The notes beneath the pieces were generated by a model that saw nothing but the letters and a program-made list of their open reading frames with translations, was not told the DNA's origin and did not search any database. Positions 26,925-36,649 of a DNA stretch of 64,000 nucleotides are shown here, piece by piece. Positions within the stretch are counted from its first letter, which is position 1, and every line of letters begins with the position of its first letter. Source of the DNA: Pseudoflavonifractor gallinarum (lineage in GTDB: Bacteria; Bacillota; Clostridia; Oscillospirales; Oscillospiraceae); NCBI RefSeq assembly GCF_014982855.1, contig NZ_JADCKF010000016.1, positions 1 through 64,000 of the forward strand, given 5' to 3'. Made by a program: the position numbers and the translations under genes.

Positions 26925-28267
26925 AAAAGGCCTATCTGCATGTCCATATTGTGACGGTGGATGATCAGGATCGTGTCTGGCCCGACGGTGGCATTCTGTA
27001 TGAGAATGGGACCATTACCGCGGTGGGAGAGAGCGCCCATGTGGAGCAGATAGCACGTGAGCGGGGGGCAGAGATCCTGGATGGCGGTGGAAAATACCTC
27101 TTTCCGGGGCTGGTCAACACCCATACCCACCTGTACCAGGAGCTGACCAAGGGACTGGGCAGCGATCTGAGCTTGGAGGAATGGTTTCCAAAAGCCATGG
27201 CACCGGTGGGCGCAGCCCTGCGGGAGGAGCACATGGAGGCCGGCGTCGCGCTGGGTCTGCTGGAGGCCATCCACAGTGGCGTGACCACAGTCGCGGATTA
27301 TATGCAGCATCAGCCGGTACCCGGGCTGGGCCGCGTAGAGCTGGACGTGGCAAAACAGATGGGTGTACGCATGGTCTATGGACGGGGATATCGGGATATC
27401 GGCCGGGCCGAAGTGGTGGAGGACGCCGCGCATATCTTTGCGGATGTGGAAGATTTGAAGGCGCGTTATGTACAGCCGGATGGGATGATTACCGTATGGC
27501 TTGCCCCGGCCGCAAGCTGGGGGCTGAGTGACCACCTGATGCGGGAGACCCGCCGCTATGCCGATGCCACGGAGACACCCATCATGATGCACCTTTTCGA
27601 GACGGGTTCCGACGAAGCGGGAAGCCAGCAGCGTTTTGGAAAGCCGGCTATCGAATGGTTTGAAGAGGCGGGACTGCTGGGCCCTGATCTGCTGGCTGTA
27701 CACTCCGTCGCGCTGGGGAGTGCTGAGATGGAAAAATATCAGCAGTACCGCGTCATGGTATCCTATAACCCGGTTTCCAATATGTATCTTGCATCCGGTT
27801 CGGCTCCCGTTCGGGAGCTGAAAGAGCGGGGACTCGCCGTGGCGCTGGGAACGGATGGCGCCGGCTCCAACAATAACAATAATATGTTAGAGGCCATGAA
27901 GAGCGGAGCCCTGCTGCAAAAGGTGGTACACCGTGATCCGCAGGCTATGACCGCCGGAGAGATGCTGCGCATGGCGACCATCGAGGGGGCGAGAGCGCTG
28001 GGGCTTGGGGACCGGATCGGCTCCATTGAAGTGGGCAAGGCGGCGGATTTCTTTCTCTACGACCCCATGCACAGCCCAATCGCCTGTCCGGTCTGCGGGA
28101 CCCCGGAGGCGGCTCTGGTTTATTCCGGAGATCACAGAGCCATTGATACCGTTGTCATCCAGGGACAGACTGTATTAGAATGTGGTATACTGACAAAAGG
28201 AGACGAGGACGCCATTCTTGTACAGGCGCGGCGTATGGCGGATGATTTGCTCTGTCGGATTCGGTAG
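26921..28267 (+). CDS. Amidohydrolase, TrzA/AtzB-like deaminase
   Basis: The 448-residue metal-dependent hydrolase has the amidohydrolase ligands in order: HTH in LVNTHTHLYQELTKG, His in PIMMHLFETG, His in LLAVHSVALG and Asp in ALGTDGAGSNNNNNM. This subgroup (S-adenosylhomocysteine, guanine, 8-oxoguanine or hydroxyatrazine aminohydrolases) removes amino groups or halides from aromatic nitrogen rings. A similar enzyme lies at 40015-41415. Its place between the flavoprotein and UbiD suggests a ring-opening or deamination step in one pathway. It overlaps the upstream gene by 4 bases. Confidence 0.85.
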   Translation: MKKAYLHVHIVTVDDQDRVWPDGGILYENGTITAVGESAHVEQIARERGAEILDGGGKYLFPGLVNTHTHLYQELTKGLGSDLSLEEWFPKAMAPVGAALREEHMEAGVALGLLEAIHSGVTTVADYMQHQPVPGLGRVELDVAKQMGVRMVYGRGYRDIGRAEVVEDAAHIFADVEDLKARYVQPDGMITVWLAPAASWGLSDHLMRETRRYADATETPIMMHLFETGSDEAGSQQRFGKPAIEWFEEAGLLGPDLLAVHSVALGSAEMEKYQQYRVMVSYNPVSNMYLASGSAPVRELKERGLAVALGTDGAGSNNNNNMLEAMKSGALLQKVVHRDPQAMTAGEMLRMATIEGARALGLGDRIGSIEVGKAADFFLYDPMHSPIACPVCGTPEAALVYSGDHRAIDTVVIQGQTVLECGILTKGDEDAILVQARRMADDLLCRIR

Positions 28268-28305
28268 GAAACATAGAAATGGAGCGAAAAAAGGAGTATG
28301 ATAAT

Positions 28306-29637
28306 ATGAACCAGATTGGGGATCTCAAAACATTTCTCCAGGCCCTGAAGGAGCGGGACCTGCTCTTTACCACCGAGAAGGAAGTGGACTGGAACCACGA
28401 GATCGGTTCCCTCATCGCCACGCTGGAACCCAGCGGACGGGCGGGCTATTTCCCCCATGTGAAGGACAAGCAATTCGGTGTGTGCGGCAACCTCCTGGGG
28501 TCCATGGACAGCATCGCGGTGGCCCTGGGCTGTGAAAAAGAGGAGATCACGGATTTCCTGGCCAAATGCCTGGACCGTCCCATCAAGCCTCAGATCGTGG
28601 AGAGTGCGCCCTGCCAGGCCTACATCCAGACGGGGGACCAGGTGGACGTCACCAAGCTGCCGGTTCCGGTCCATGCACCCAAGGATGGCGGCCCCATCAT
28701 CACCGGTGGCGTCATCGTATCCAAGGAGCTCCACGGGACCCGTCAGAACCTCTCCTTCCAGCGGATGCATGTGAAGGGCAAGGATAAGATCAGCATCATG
28801 ATCAACGAGTGGCGGCATCTCAAGGAGTTCTACAATGAGGCTGAGGCGGAGGGCAAGCCCCTTCCCATCGCCATCTCCATCGGCGCCGACCCAGTGGTCT
28901 ATGTGGGCGCCGGACTGCGCTACGACGGGGACGAGATGGAGATCGCCGGAGCCATCCGGGGCCGGCCCATGCAGGTGGTCAAATGCATCACCAACGACAT
29001 CTATGTACCCGCCGAGTCCCAGTTCGTCATCGAGGGTGAGATCCTCCCCAACACCAGAGAGCTGGAGGGCCCCCTGGGTGAGTTCACCGGACATTACAGT
29101 GCCCCCTGGAACAGCCCGGTCATCCATGTGACCGCCATCACCCACTGCGCCGATCCCATCTATCAGACCATCAACGGCGCTTCTTTTGAGCACATCAACC
29201 TGGGCAATGTGCTTCCCCGTGAGCCCCTGCTGAAGAAATTCACCAGCTATGTGAGCAGCGGCGTGCTGGATGTCCACATTCCGCCCTATGGATCTGGATT
29301 TTTGGCCCTGGTCCGCCTGCGGAAGAAGAACCCCGGCGAGCCCAAAAATGTGGCGCTGGCGGCCATGATGACCTATGTGAACATCAAGAATGTCATCGTG
29401 GTGGATGAGGATGTGGATATCTATAACCCGGCCGACGTGATGTGGGCGGTGTCCAACCGGGTGGTGCCCGAGCGGGACATTTTCTACGTGCCCAATGCCC
29501 AGGGACATGAGCTGGACCCCTGCTCCGACGAGCGGGGCGTGCAGACCAAGATGGGCATTGACGCCACGCTGAACGAGGAGAGCCGCTGCCTGGAGCGGGT
29601 GCGCTATCCCAAGGTCGATTTGAGTCAGTACGTATAA
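28306..29637 (+). CDS. UbiD-family prenyl-FMN-dependent decarboxylase
   Basis: The 443-residue protein is a UbiD-type enzyme that adds or removes CO2 from aromatic, heteroaromatic or unsaturated acids with prenylated FMN. Recognisable blocks are GPIITGGVIVSKE, RQNLSFQRMHVKGKDKISIM, ISIGADPVVYVGAGL and LEGPLGEFTGHYS, the last near the cofactor and metal site. The ATG at 28306 has AAAGGAG 7 bases upstream and is preferred to the ATG at 28279. The gene for its cofactor-making partner UbiX follows. The substrate is unknown; context suggests a nitrogen heterocycle carboxylate. Confidence 0.88.
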   Translation: MNQIGDLKTFLQALKERDLLFTTEKEVDWNHEIGSLIATLEPSGRAGYFPHVKDKQFGVCGNLLGSMDSIAVALGCEKEEITDFLAKCLDRPIKPQIVESAPCQAYIQTGDQVDVTKLPVPVHAPKDGGPIITGGVIVSKELHGTRQNLSFQRMHVKGKDKISIMINEWRHLKEFYNEAEAEGKPLPIAISIGADPVVYVGAGLRYDGDEMEIAGAIRGRPMQVVKCITNDIYVPAESQFVIEGEILPNTRELEGPLGEFTGHYSAPWNSPVIHVTAITHCADPIYQTINGASFEHINLGNVLPREPLLKKFTSYVSSGVLDVHIPPYGSGFLALVRLRKKNPGEPKNVALAAMMTYVNIKNVIVVDEDVDIYNPADVMWAVSNRVVPERDIFYVPNAQGHELDPCSDERGVQTKMGIDATLNEESRCLERVRYPKVDLSQYV

Positions 29638-29680
29638 GCGGCCGGTCCGGACCGGAGCCGCGGGAGAAGGGAGAGTCCGT

Positions 29681-30292
29681 ATGGGCGGAAGGTATATCGT
29701 AGGGATCACAGGGGCCAGCGGCTCGCTCTATGCCGAGGCGGTGATCCGGCGGCTGCTGAAGGCCGGGTGTGAGGTCCATCTCTGCCTGACTCGGGCCGGA
29801 CAGATCGTTGTGCGGGAGGAGCTGTCCTGGCAGTGGCCGGAGGGGGCCGCGCCCGAGGAGATCCAGGCCGCGCTGCGTAGCCGCTTCCAGTGCGGAGAGG
29901 AGCTGCGGTACTACGATATCCACGCCATCGGCGCCCGGATCGCCAGCGGCTCCTTCCGGACCGACGGAATGGTGGTGGTGCCCTGTTCCATGGGCACCCT
30001 CTCCGCCATTGCCCACGGCTCCTCCCACAATTTGCTGGAGCGGGCTGCCGACGTGGTGCTCAAAGAGCGGGGAAAGCTGGTCCTGGCGGTCCGTGAGACC
30101 CCTTTCAGCACCATCCACCTGCAAAATATGCTCACCCTCTCCCAGTGCGGCGCGGTCATCATGCCGGCCTGCCCGTCCTTCTACCATGCTCCCTCCTCCC
30201 TGGAGGAGCTGGCCGACTTCTTCGCTGGGCGGCTCCTGGACCAGCTGGGGCGGTCCGACGACAGCATCCGCCGCTGGGAGGGGATCGATTGA
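29681..30292 (+). CDS. UbiX-like flavin prenyltransferase
   Basis: The 203-residue flavoprotein matches UbiX/Pad1, which attaches a dimethylallyl group to FMN to make the UbiD cofactor. Blocks are IVGITGASGSLYAEAVIRRL (N-terminal phosphate loop), MVVVPCSMGTLSAIAHGSSHNLLERAADV and LVLAVRETPFSTIHLQNM. It is 44 bases downstream of ubiD, the usual pairing. Some homologues are alternative small subunits of multi-subunit decarboxylases, but the cofactor role is favoured. Confidence 0.9.
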   Translation: MGGRYIVGITGASGSLYAEAVIRRLLKAGCEVHLCLTRAGQIVVREELSWQWPEGAAPEEIQAALRSRFQCGEELRYYDIHAIGARIASGSFRTDGMVVVPCSMGTLSAIAHGSSHNLLERAADVVLKERGKLVLAVRETPFSTIHLQNMLTLSQCGAVIMPACPSFYHAPSSLEELADFFAGRLLDQLGRSDDSIRRWEGID

Positions 30293-30310
30293 CCGGAAGA
30301 GGGGAAGAGG

Positions 30311-31648
30311 ATGCGCCATAAGATCGCATTTATCACCACGGAATATGTGAAGCCGCATCTGGAGCGGATCCTGCCCCAGCTGGGGATGGACGCAACCTTC
30401 TCCATCTATGCCTACCATCCCTTTGAGGAGATCGACGGGTTTTTCCGGCAGATTCCGCGGGAAGTGGATGGCGTGATCACCAGCGGCAACCGATTCGGCA
30501 GCGCCTTCCGGCACATGTTTCCCCGGGACCGGCGGGTGGTGGTCCCTATGGGGATCAACGATGCAGAGGTCCACCGGCTCTTCTGGCGGCTCAAGCAGGA
30601 GCAGCCCGATCTGGACTTTCAGAGGATCTACGCCGATTTTCTGGATGAGCTTCACCTGAGCATTCCGAGCTTTCTCACAGAGGACCACGGAATCCCACTC
30701 TCGGTGAGCATGGACGCCGGACGGGAGCAGACCCCGGAGGAATTCCTGCGGGGGGAATACCGGCAGTTCCAAAAGCTGCTGGAGGTATGGGAGACCGGGC
30801 AGTTTGAACGGATCATCACCCGGTACAGCGGCCTGCTCCCGATGCTGCGGCAGCGGGGAGTACAGATTTTTTATCCGTTTCCCAGCATCGACAGCATCCG
30901 CTCCGCCTGCGCCCAGGCCCAGCGGGAGATCGAGATGCGCCAGCTCCAGGACTACCAGGCGGCCGAGATCCATGTGAATCTGTGGATGCCCAATCCGGCC
31001 TATACGGTGGAAAGCCTCTATGAGCAGCGGCTGCTTCAGCTCCAGCAGAGCCTGATGGACTATTTTGGAAGCAAGGCGGAGGACATGCTCTTCCGCCGCA
31101 GCCACTTTGGGGTGGATATCCTCACCGACCGAAAGACGGTGGCCCAGTGCACCCGGGAATATACCGTGTGTGAGCTCAGCGCCTTTTTGAATGCGCGGCT
31201 GGACTTCCGGATCTTTGTGGGCTATGGGATCGGGCAGGGAATCTATCAGGCCCGTCTCAATGCCATTACGGCCACCCGGGAATCCGAGGTATCGGGGGGG
31301 AGCTATCTGGTCAATGAGCAGGATGTCCTCATTGGTCCTCTGGGCGGAGGGGAAGCCGCTCCACCATCGCCGTCCGTGTTCTCCTATATGTCCAGCCACG
31401 CGGGGATCTCACAGGCCACCATCAACCGGGTGCTGGAAGTGCTGGGCGCCATGCCCAACGGCCGCCTGACCTCCCAGGAGTTGGCGGAGCGTTTGGAAAT
31501 CACCCGGCGCAGCGCCAACTATTTTCTCAAGGCCATGACCCAGACCGGAATTTTACAGGTGGTGGATATGCACCGGGCGGCCGGCCGTGGACGTCCGGAG
31601 CAGGTCTACGGCCGCGCAGCGGCAGAGAATACAGACCGAATTCATTGA
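30311..31648 (+). CDS. Possible transcriptional regulator with N-terminal ligand domain
   Basis: The 445-residue protein is not one I recognise as a whole. Residues 1-110 (KIAFITTEYVKPHLERILPQ...EVDGVITSGNRFGSAFR) recall PrpR-N-type sensory domains. A middle region with VCELSAFLNARLDFRIFVGY followed by GIGQGIYQARLNAITA looks like a degenerate nucleotide-cyclase (GGDEF-like) fold. The C-terminus (GRLTSQELAERLEITRRSAN followed by YFLKAMTQTGILQVV) is a winged helix. It is the last gene of the operon, 18 bases after ubiX, and ends at a terminator, so it probably senses the pathway substrate and controls this operon. Function inferred only from layout. Confidence 0.5.
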   Translation: MRHKIAFITTEYVKPHLERILPQLGMDATFSIYAYHPFEEIDGFFRQIPREVDGVITSGNRFGSAFRHMFPRDRRVVVPMGINDAEVHRLFWRLKQEQPDLDFQRIYADFLDELHLSIPSFLTEDHGIPLSVSMDAGREQTPEEFLRGEYRQFQKLLEVWETGQFERIITRYSGLLPMLRQRGVQIFYPFPSIDSIRSACAQAQREIEMRQLQDYQAAEIHVNLWMPNPAYTVESLYEQRLLQLQQSLMDYFGSKAEDMLFRRSHFGVDILTDRKTVAQCTREYTVCELSAFLNARLDFRIFVGYGIGQGIYQARLNAITATRESEVSGGSYLVNEQDVLIGPLGGGEAAPPSPSVFSYMSSHAGISQATINRVLEVLGAMPNGRLTSQELAERLEITRRSANYFLKAMTQTGILQVVDMHRAAGRGRPEQVYGRAAAENTDRIH

Positions 31649-31652
31649 GACG

Positions 31653-31701
31653 AAAAAAGGGAGTGTCCCCTCCGTAGTCTACGGAGGGGACACTCCCTTT
31701 T
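31653..31701. terminator. Bidirectional terminator
   Basis: AAAAAAGGGAGTGTCCCCTC... pairs with ...GAGGGGACACTCCCTTTT in a perfect stem of more than 20 bases, ending both the rightward UbiD operon and the leftward peptidase operon. Confidence 0.95.
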
Positions 31702-31711
31702 ATGATTGCTT

Positions 31712-32752
31712 TTACAGTCCGAGAGCATATCCCACCAGAAGCTTGGTGGTATTCTCCAGGCTCTTCACATGGGTGCGCTCCACGGCATGGCTGCAATAGA
31801 CCGGCATGCCGAAAGCCGCAACCCGGACATTGTTGCCCGACTTGAGCGCAATGCTGGCGTCCGTGCCGTAGTGGTAGAAGATATCCACCGCGTAGTCACA
31901 GCCGATGCGCTCGGCGGTCTCAATGAGGCGGCTGGTCAGGTCGTAGTCATAGGGGGAGAAGGCATCCTTGCAGCAGATAGCCACATTGAACTCATTGCCA
32001 TCATAGTCCGGACCGATCAGACCGATGTCGATGGCCACAAATTCCTCCACCTCGGGGGGAACATAGGAGCCGCCATGGCCGATCTCCTCGTAGTGGGGGA
32101 AGGCCAGCAGGGTGCGGTACTTGGGTTTCAGGTTGTGCTCGGTCAGATACTTGAGCATGGCGAAGATACAGGCCACAGCGCCCTTATCGTCGATGAAGCG
32201 GGACTTGAGGTAGCCGTTATCGGTCACCGTGCAGTGGGGCTCAAAGGAGACCATGTCGCCGTGGCGGATGCCCAGATCCAGCACATCCTGGCGCGATTTG
32301 ATGGGCTGATCCAGCAGGATCATCATATTCTGCTCATTGCGCTCCAGGGTACGGGCGTCGTCAAAGACGTGGACCGAGTGGGACTGGCAGGTGTAGATGC
32401 CGGTATATTTGCGTCCGTCGCGGGTGTGAACGGTGACGGTCTCGCTCTCCATGCTGGTGTGGCTGACGCCGCCCAGATTGCGGATGCGGATCATACCGTC
32501 GTCATCGATCCGGCGGACAATGAAGCCCAGGGTATCCAGGTGGCCACCGATCATAACGGTTTTGCTGTTGTCCTGGCCATCTACCGTGATGTAGACCGTA
32601 TTGCGGTTGTCGTAGGTCACCTCATAGCCCAGCTCTTTGGCCATCTGGGCCACGACGGGATTGATCTCCCGGTAATAGCCCACGGGGCTGGGCGTGTTGA
32701 CCAGCGTGCGGAAGGTGTCCAGAATGTATTGCGTGTCGATCTGAAGTTCCAT
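31712..32752 (-). CDS. M42-family metallo-aminopeptidase
   Basis: This 346-residue di-metal peptidase of the M42 (glutamyl aminopeptidase/TET) family has the ligand motifs GGHLDTLG (His, Asp), DDKGAV (bridging Asp), HYEEIGHGG (catalytic Glu pair) and a terminal His in CSHAVERTH. M42 enzymes are large cytoplasmic complexes that trim imported peptides. It follows the peptide importer (25 bases after the oppF-like stop), so uptake and breakdown of peptides appear to be one operon. Confidence 0.9.
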   Translation of the reverse strand: MELQIDTQYILDTFRTLVNTPSPVGYYREINPVVAQMAKELGYEVTYDNRNTVYITVDGQDNSKTVMIGGHLDTLGFIVRRIDDDGMIRIRNLGGVSHTSMESETVTVHTRDGRKYTGIYTCQSHSVHVFDDARTLERNEQNMMILLDQPIKSRQDVLDLGIRHGDMVSFEPHCTVTDNGYLKSRFIDDKGAVACIFAMLKYLTEHNLKPKYRTLLAFPHYEEIGHGGSYVPPEVEEFVAIDIGLIGPDYDGNEFNVAICCKDAFSPYDYDLTSRLIETAERIGCDYAVDIFYHYGTDASIALKSGNNVRVAAFGMPVYCSHAVERTHVKSLENTTKLLVGYALGL

Positions 32753-32777
32753 GTTACAGTTCCTCCTGGAATTCCAT

Positions 32778-33767
32778 TTAGTTTCCCTGAGAAGATTCCG
32801 CCAGAGGCAGCCCCTGGTCGGCGCACAGATGGCAGGCTACCTTGTGCCGGGGGCTGACCTGATAGACCTTGGGCTCTACCTCGAAGCACTCGGGACGGGC
32901 ATAGGCGCAGCGGGGCGCGAAGCGGCAGCCGGGCTTGGGGTCGATGGGAGAGCTGATCTCGCCCTGGAGGAGGATACGCTCCTTCTTATGGTGGATGTCA
33001 GGCACCGGGATGGCCGAAAGCAGGGCCTTGGTGTAGGGATGCGTGGGGGAGGCGAAGAGCTCCTCACTGGGGGCGTACTCCACCATCTTGCCCAGATACA
33101 TGACCATGATGTTGTCGGAGAAATAGTTGACCACCGACAGATCGTGGGTAATGAACATGTAGGTCAGTCCGCGCTCATGCTGGAGTTTTTTCAGCAGGTT
33201 CAGGATCTGAGCCTGGATGGAAACGTCCAGAGCGGATACCGGCTCGTCACAGACGATGAAGGAGGGGTCCATGGCCAGCGCGCGGGCAATGCCGATGCGC
33301 TGACGGCGGCCGCCGTCCAGCTCATGGGGATAGGTGTTCATCAGACGCTGGCTCAGACCCACGGTCTCCATCAGGCTGATGACCCGGCGCTCCAGCTCCT
33401 GCTTGTTTTTGCACAGCTTGTGCAGACGCAGGGGGGCGGCGATGATCTCGCTGACCGACTTGCGGGGGTTCAGAGAGGCAAAGGGGTCCTGGAAGATCAT
33501 CTGCATCTCCGTGCGGAGATTGCGCATCTCGTGGGTGGAGAATTTGGTGATATCCTTCCCCTGGAAGAGGACCTGACCGCTGGTGGGGTCCTGCAGGCGG
33601 AGGATAGCGCGACCGGTGGTGGACTTGCCGCAGCCGGACTCACCCACGACACCCAGGGTCTTGCCCCGCTCCAGGGTGAAGGAAATGTCGTCCACCGCAT
33701 GGAGCTGTCCCTTCTTGGTGGGGAAATATTTTTTGAGGTTGCGTACCTCCAAAATGACATCAGACAT
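32778..33767 (-). CDS. Oligopeptide ABC transporter ATPase, OppF/DppF type
   Basis: The 329-residue ATPase has Walker [13 protein letters not shown], signature [15 protein letters not shown], Walker [13 protein letters not shown] and the C-terminal oligopeptide extension with cysteines ([17 protein letters not shown]) that forms an iron-sulfur-type site in this family. The ATG at 33767 has AGGAGG 8 bases upstream. Its start overlaps the end of the OppD-like gene by 8 bases. The signature reads DGG rather than the usual SGG. Confidence 0.93.
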   Translation of the reverse strand: MSDVILEVRNLKKYFPTKKGQLHAVDDISFTLERGKTLGVVGESGCGKSTTGRAILRLQDPTSGQVLFQGKDITKFSTHEMRNLRTEMQMIFQDPFASLNPRKSVSEIIAAPLRLHKLCKNKQELERRVISLMETVGLSQRLMNTYPHELDGGRRQRIGIARALAMDPSFIVCDEPVSALDVSIQAQILNLLKKLQHERGLTYMFITHDLSVVNYFSDNIMVMYLGKMVEYAPSEELFASPTHPYTKALLSAIPVPDIHHKKERILLQGEISSPIDPKPGCRFAPRCAYARPECFEVEPKVYQVSPRHKVACHLCADQGLPLAESSQGN

Positions 33768-34767
33768 GGTCCGCACCTCCTAATGTGACTCCCGCATCGG
33801 GCTCATAGGCCAGACAGCGGACGGTATGGGTGTCCGAGAGCTGGGTGATCTGGGGCATACGGGTCTTACAGATTTCCTGGCAGTGGCTGCAGCGGGGATG
33901 GAAGGGGCAGCCGCTGGGGAGATCGGTGGGATCGGGCATCAGGCCGGGAATGGGCTTGAGCTCCTCGTTGCGCCGCTTGATATTGGGCAGAGAATCGAAG
34001 AGACCCTTGGTATAGGGATGGGCTGTGTGATCGAAGATGTCCTCCAGCGTGCCGTGCTCCACAATGTAGCCGGCGTACATGATGCTCACCTCGTCGCAGA
34101 CCTCGGCCACAATGCCAAGGTCGTGGGTGATCATCAGCATGGAGGTGCCGTATTTCTCCCGCAGCTTCTGCATCAGGTCCAGCACCTGCGCCTGGATGGT
34201 CACATCCAGAGCGGTGGTGGGCTCGTCGGCGATGAGCAGGTTGGGATTGCAGGCCAGAGCCATGGCGATGACCACACGCTGCTTCATGCCGCCGGAGAAC
34301 TGGTGGGGATATTCCGAGGCGCGCTCGCCGGGGATGCCGACCAGCTCCAGCATCTCCTGGGCGCGGACCATGGCTTCCTTTTTATTGACCTTCTGGTGGA
34401 GCAGGATGACCTCGGCGATCTGCTCTCCCACGGACATGACCGGGTTCAGGGAGGTCATGGGGTCCTGGAAGATCATAGACACATAGTCACCGCGGATATC
34501 CTCCATCTCCTGAAGGGAGTACTCAAAGATGTTTTTTCCATCCAGAAGGATGGTGCCTCCGGTGATCTCTCCGGGGGGATTGGGAATCAGGCGGAGGATG
34601 CTCAGGGCGGTGGTGGTCTTACCGGCGCCGGTCTCGCCTACCAGGCCCAGAGTCTTGCCCTTTTCAATGTCCAGATCGATGCCGTTGATGGCGTGGACCA
34701 CGCCGTCGGTGGTGGAAAACTGAACCGACAAATCCCGGATCTGGACGCTATACTCTTTTTCTTGCAT
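33760..34767 (-). CDS. Oligopeptide ABC transporter ATPase, OppD/DppD type
   Basis: The 335-residue partner ATPase has Walker [13 protein letters not shown], signature [15 protein letters not shown], Walker [13 protein letters not shown] and the C-terminal cysteine-bearing extension ([17 protein letters not shown]). It pairs with the OppF-like subunit in the same operon to power the DppB/DppC-type channel encoded upstream. GGGAGG precedes the ATG. Confidence 0.94.
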   Translation of the reverse strand: MQEKEYSVQIRDLSVQFSTTDGVVHAINGIDLDIEKGKTLGLVGETGAGKTTTALSILRLIPNPPGEITGGTILLDGKNIFEYSLQEMEDIRGDYVSMIFQDPMTSLNPVMSVGEQIAEVILLHQKVNKKEAMVRAQEMLELVGIPGERASEYPHQFSGGMKQRVVIAMALACNPNLLIADEPTTALDVTIQAQVLDLMQKLREKYGTSMLMITHDLGIVAEVCDEVSIMYAGYIVEHGTLEDIFDHTAHPYTKGLFDSLPNIKRRNEELKPIPGLMPDPTDLPSGCPFHPRCSHCQEICKTRMPQITQLSDTHTVRCLAYEPDAGVTLGGADHV

Positions 34768-34783
34768 GTCTCATTGTCCTCCC

Positions 34784-35689
34784 TTACTGCTTCAGTCTGG
34801 GATCGAGGGCATCCCGCAGACCGTCGCCCAACAAATTCAGGGCCAGGACCGTGATCACGATGGCCAGACCGGGGAACACCGTCAGATGGATGGCGTCGCG
34901 CATGAAGGTACGGCCGCCGGAGAGCATGGCGCCCCACTCGGGCACCGGCTGCTGCACGCCGAGACCGATAAAGCTCAGAGATGCCGTGGACAGGATGGCG
35001 CTGGCGACACCCAGCGTGGCCTGTACGATGATGGGAGCCAGGCAGTTGGGGATGATCTCCTGGAGAATGATGCGGAGGGTGCCGGTACCAATGGAGCGGC
35101 TGGATTCCACGAACTCCTGATCCTTGATGCTCAGCACGGCCGCGCGGACGATACGGGCATAGCCTGGCACACTGGACATACCGATGGCCACCATAACGTT
35201 AAACAGATTGGTACCGAACGCGGCCACGATGGTGATGGACAGCAGGATGCTGGGGACAGCCAGAAGAACATCCATCACGCGCATGATGACGTTATCAATG
35301 ATGCCGCCGTAGTAGCCGGCCAGTGCGCCGCACAGTCCGCCCACCACCAGGGAGATGCTCACCGAGACCAGGCCGACCACCAGAGAGATCCGGGAGCCGT
35401 GGATGAGACGGGCCAGGATGTCGCGGCCGTACTCATCGGTGCCCAGCCAGTGCTCTGCACTGGGCCCCTGAAGGCGGATGGACATATCCTGCTTGATGAC
35501 CAGGGTCTCATAATCGGCCAGCTGATTGGCAAAAATCGCACAAAAGACCAGGACCAGAAGGATGGCCAGACCGATCATGGCCATCTTATTTCGGCACAGA
35601 CGCATCCATACTTCGGCCGCCATGCTGCGCTTTTTCTTAGCGGGCTGAAGGGAGGCGGAGTCCGCCTGGCTTACATGAGTATGTTTCAT
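34784..35689 (-). CDS. Oligopeptide ABC transporter permease, OppC/DppC type
   Basis: This 301-residue inner-membrane protein has a cytoplasmic N-terminal tail, then a helix (MAMIGLAILLVLVFCAIFAN), and the DppC hallmark GTDEYGRDILARLIHGSRISL. The EAA loop is present as SSRSIGTGTLRIILQEIIPN. The ATG at 35689 has GGGAGG 8 bases upstream; the in-frame GTG at 35698 is too close to it. It starts 14 bases after the DppB-like stop. Confidence 0.93.
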   Translation of the reverse strand: MKHTHVSQADSASLQPAKKKRSMAAEVWMRLCRNKMAMIGLAILLVLVFCAIFANQLADYETLVIKQDMSIRLQGPSAEHWLGTDEYGRDILARLIHGSRISLVVGLVSVSISLVVGGLCGALAGYYGGIIDNVIMRVMDVLLAVPSILLSITIVAAFGTNLFNVMVAIGMSSVPGYARIVRAAVLSIKDQEFVESSRSIGTGTLRIILQEIIPNCLAPIIVQATLGVASAILSTASLSFIGLGVQQPVPEWGAMLSGGRTFMRDAIHLTVFPGLAIVITVLALNLLGDGLRDALDPRLKQ

Positions 35690-35703
35690 TGTCTGCACCT
35701 CCC

Positions 35704-36630
35704 TTACTTATACTTGGACTTGATGCGGGGATCCACGAAGGCATAGAGCAGATCCACCAACAGGTTGACGATACTGAAGGCGATGGAGAACACGATCACG
35801 CAGCCCATCACCGAGGGGGTATCCTTGGCCTTGATGCTGTTGACCAGATAGGTACCCACGCCGGGCCAGGAGAAGACGGTCTCGGTCAGCACAGCGCCGC
35901 CCAGCAGGTAACCGAACTGAAGGCCGATGACCGTGATGACGGGGATCAGGGCGTTGCGCAGGGCATGACGGGTAATGACCACACGCTGCTTGACGCCCTT
36001 GGCCCGGGCAGTGCGGATGTAATCCTGACGGATGACCTCCAGCATGGAGGAACGGGTGGTACGGGTAATGCTGGCCATACATCCGGTACCCAGGGTGATC
36101 ACGGGCATGATATAGGTTTTCCACCCGTCCATACCACCCGATGGGAACCATTTCAAATTCAGAGAAAAGACGATGATCAGGATGAGGCCCAGCCAGAAGT
36201 TAGGTGTGGCCACACCCAGCAAGGCGCCCACCATACTCACTCCGTCTACCAACGAATATTGTTTGGTGGCGGATATGATACCGATGGGAATGGAGAGCGC
36301 TACAGCGAAGAGCATACCCCAGAGGGAGAGCTTCAGCGTGGCGGGGAAGCGGCCCATGATCTCATCAAAGACGGGCCGGTTGGACTTGTAGGAGGTCCCC
36401 ATATCTCCGTGGAGCAGTCCGCCCATATAGTCCACATAGCGCTTGAGAACGGGGTCGTTCAGGCCCAGCTCCTCCCGAAGGGCCTCCACGGCCTCGATCG
36501 GGGCTGTCTCACCGAGGATAGTACGGGCGGGATCACCGGGAGACAGGGACATAATAAAAAATACCAGAAACGACACACCAATGATGACGGGAATCAGCAT
36601 CAGCAGTCGTTTCAACACATATTTATACAT
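35704..36630 (-). CDS. Oligopeptide ABC transporter permease, OppB/DppB type
   Basis: This 308-residue permease starts MYKYVLKRLLMLIPVIIGVS, the characteristic DppB opening, and contains SLSPGDPAR, the EAA loop YIRTARAKGVKQRVVITRHA and a C-terminal VDLLYAFVDPRIK. About six membrane segments. AAGGAG precedes the ATG. It is separated from the receptor gene by 72 bases with a hairpin. Confidence 0.94.
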   Translation of the reverse strand: MYKYVLKRLLMLIPVIIGVSFLVFFIMSLSPGDPARTILGETAPIEAVEALREELGLNDPVLKRYVDYMGGLLHGDMGTSYKSNRPVFDEIMGRFPATLKLSLWGMLFAVALSIPIGIISATKQYSLVDGVSMVGALLGVATPNFWLGLILIIVFSLNLKWFPSGGMDGWKTYIMPVITLGTGCMASITRTTRSSMLEVIRQDYIRTARAKGVKQRVVITRHALRNALIPVITVIGLQFGYLLGGAVLTETVFSWPGVGTYLVNSIKAKDTPSVMGCVIVFSIAFSIVNLLVDLLYAFVDPRIKSKYK

Positions 36631-36649
36631 AGTTGTCTGACTCCTTTAA

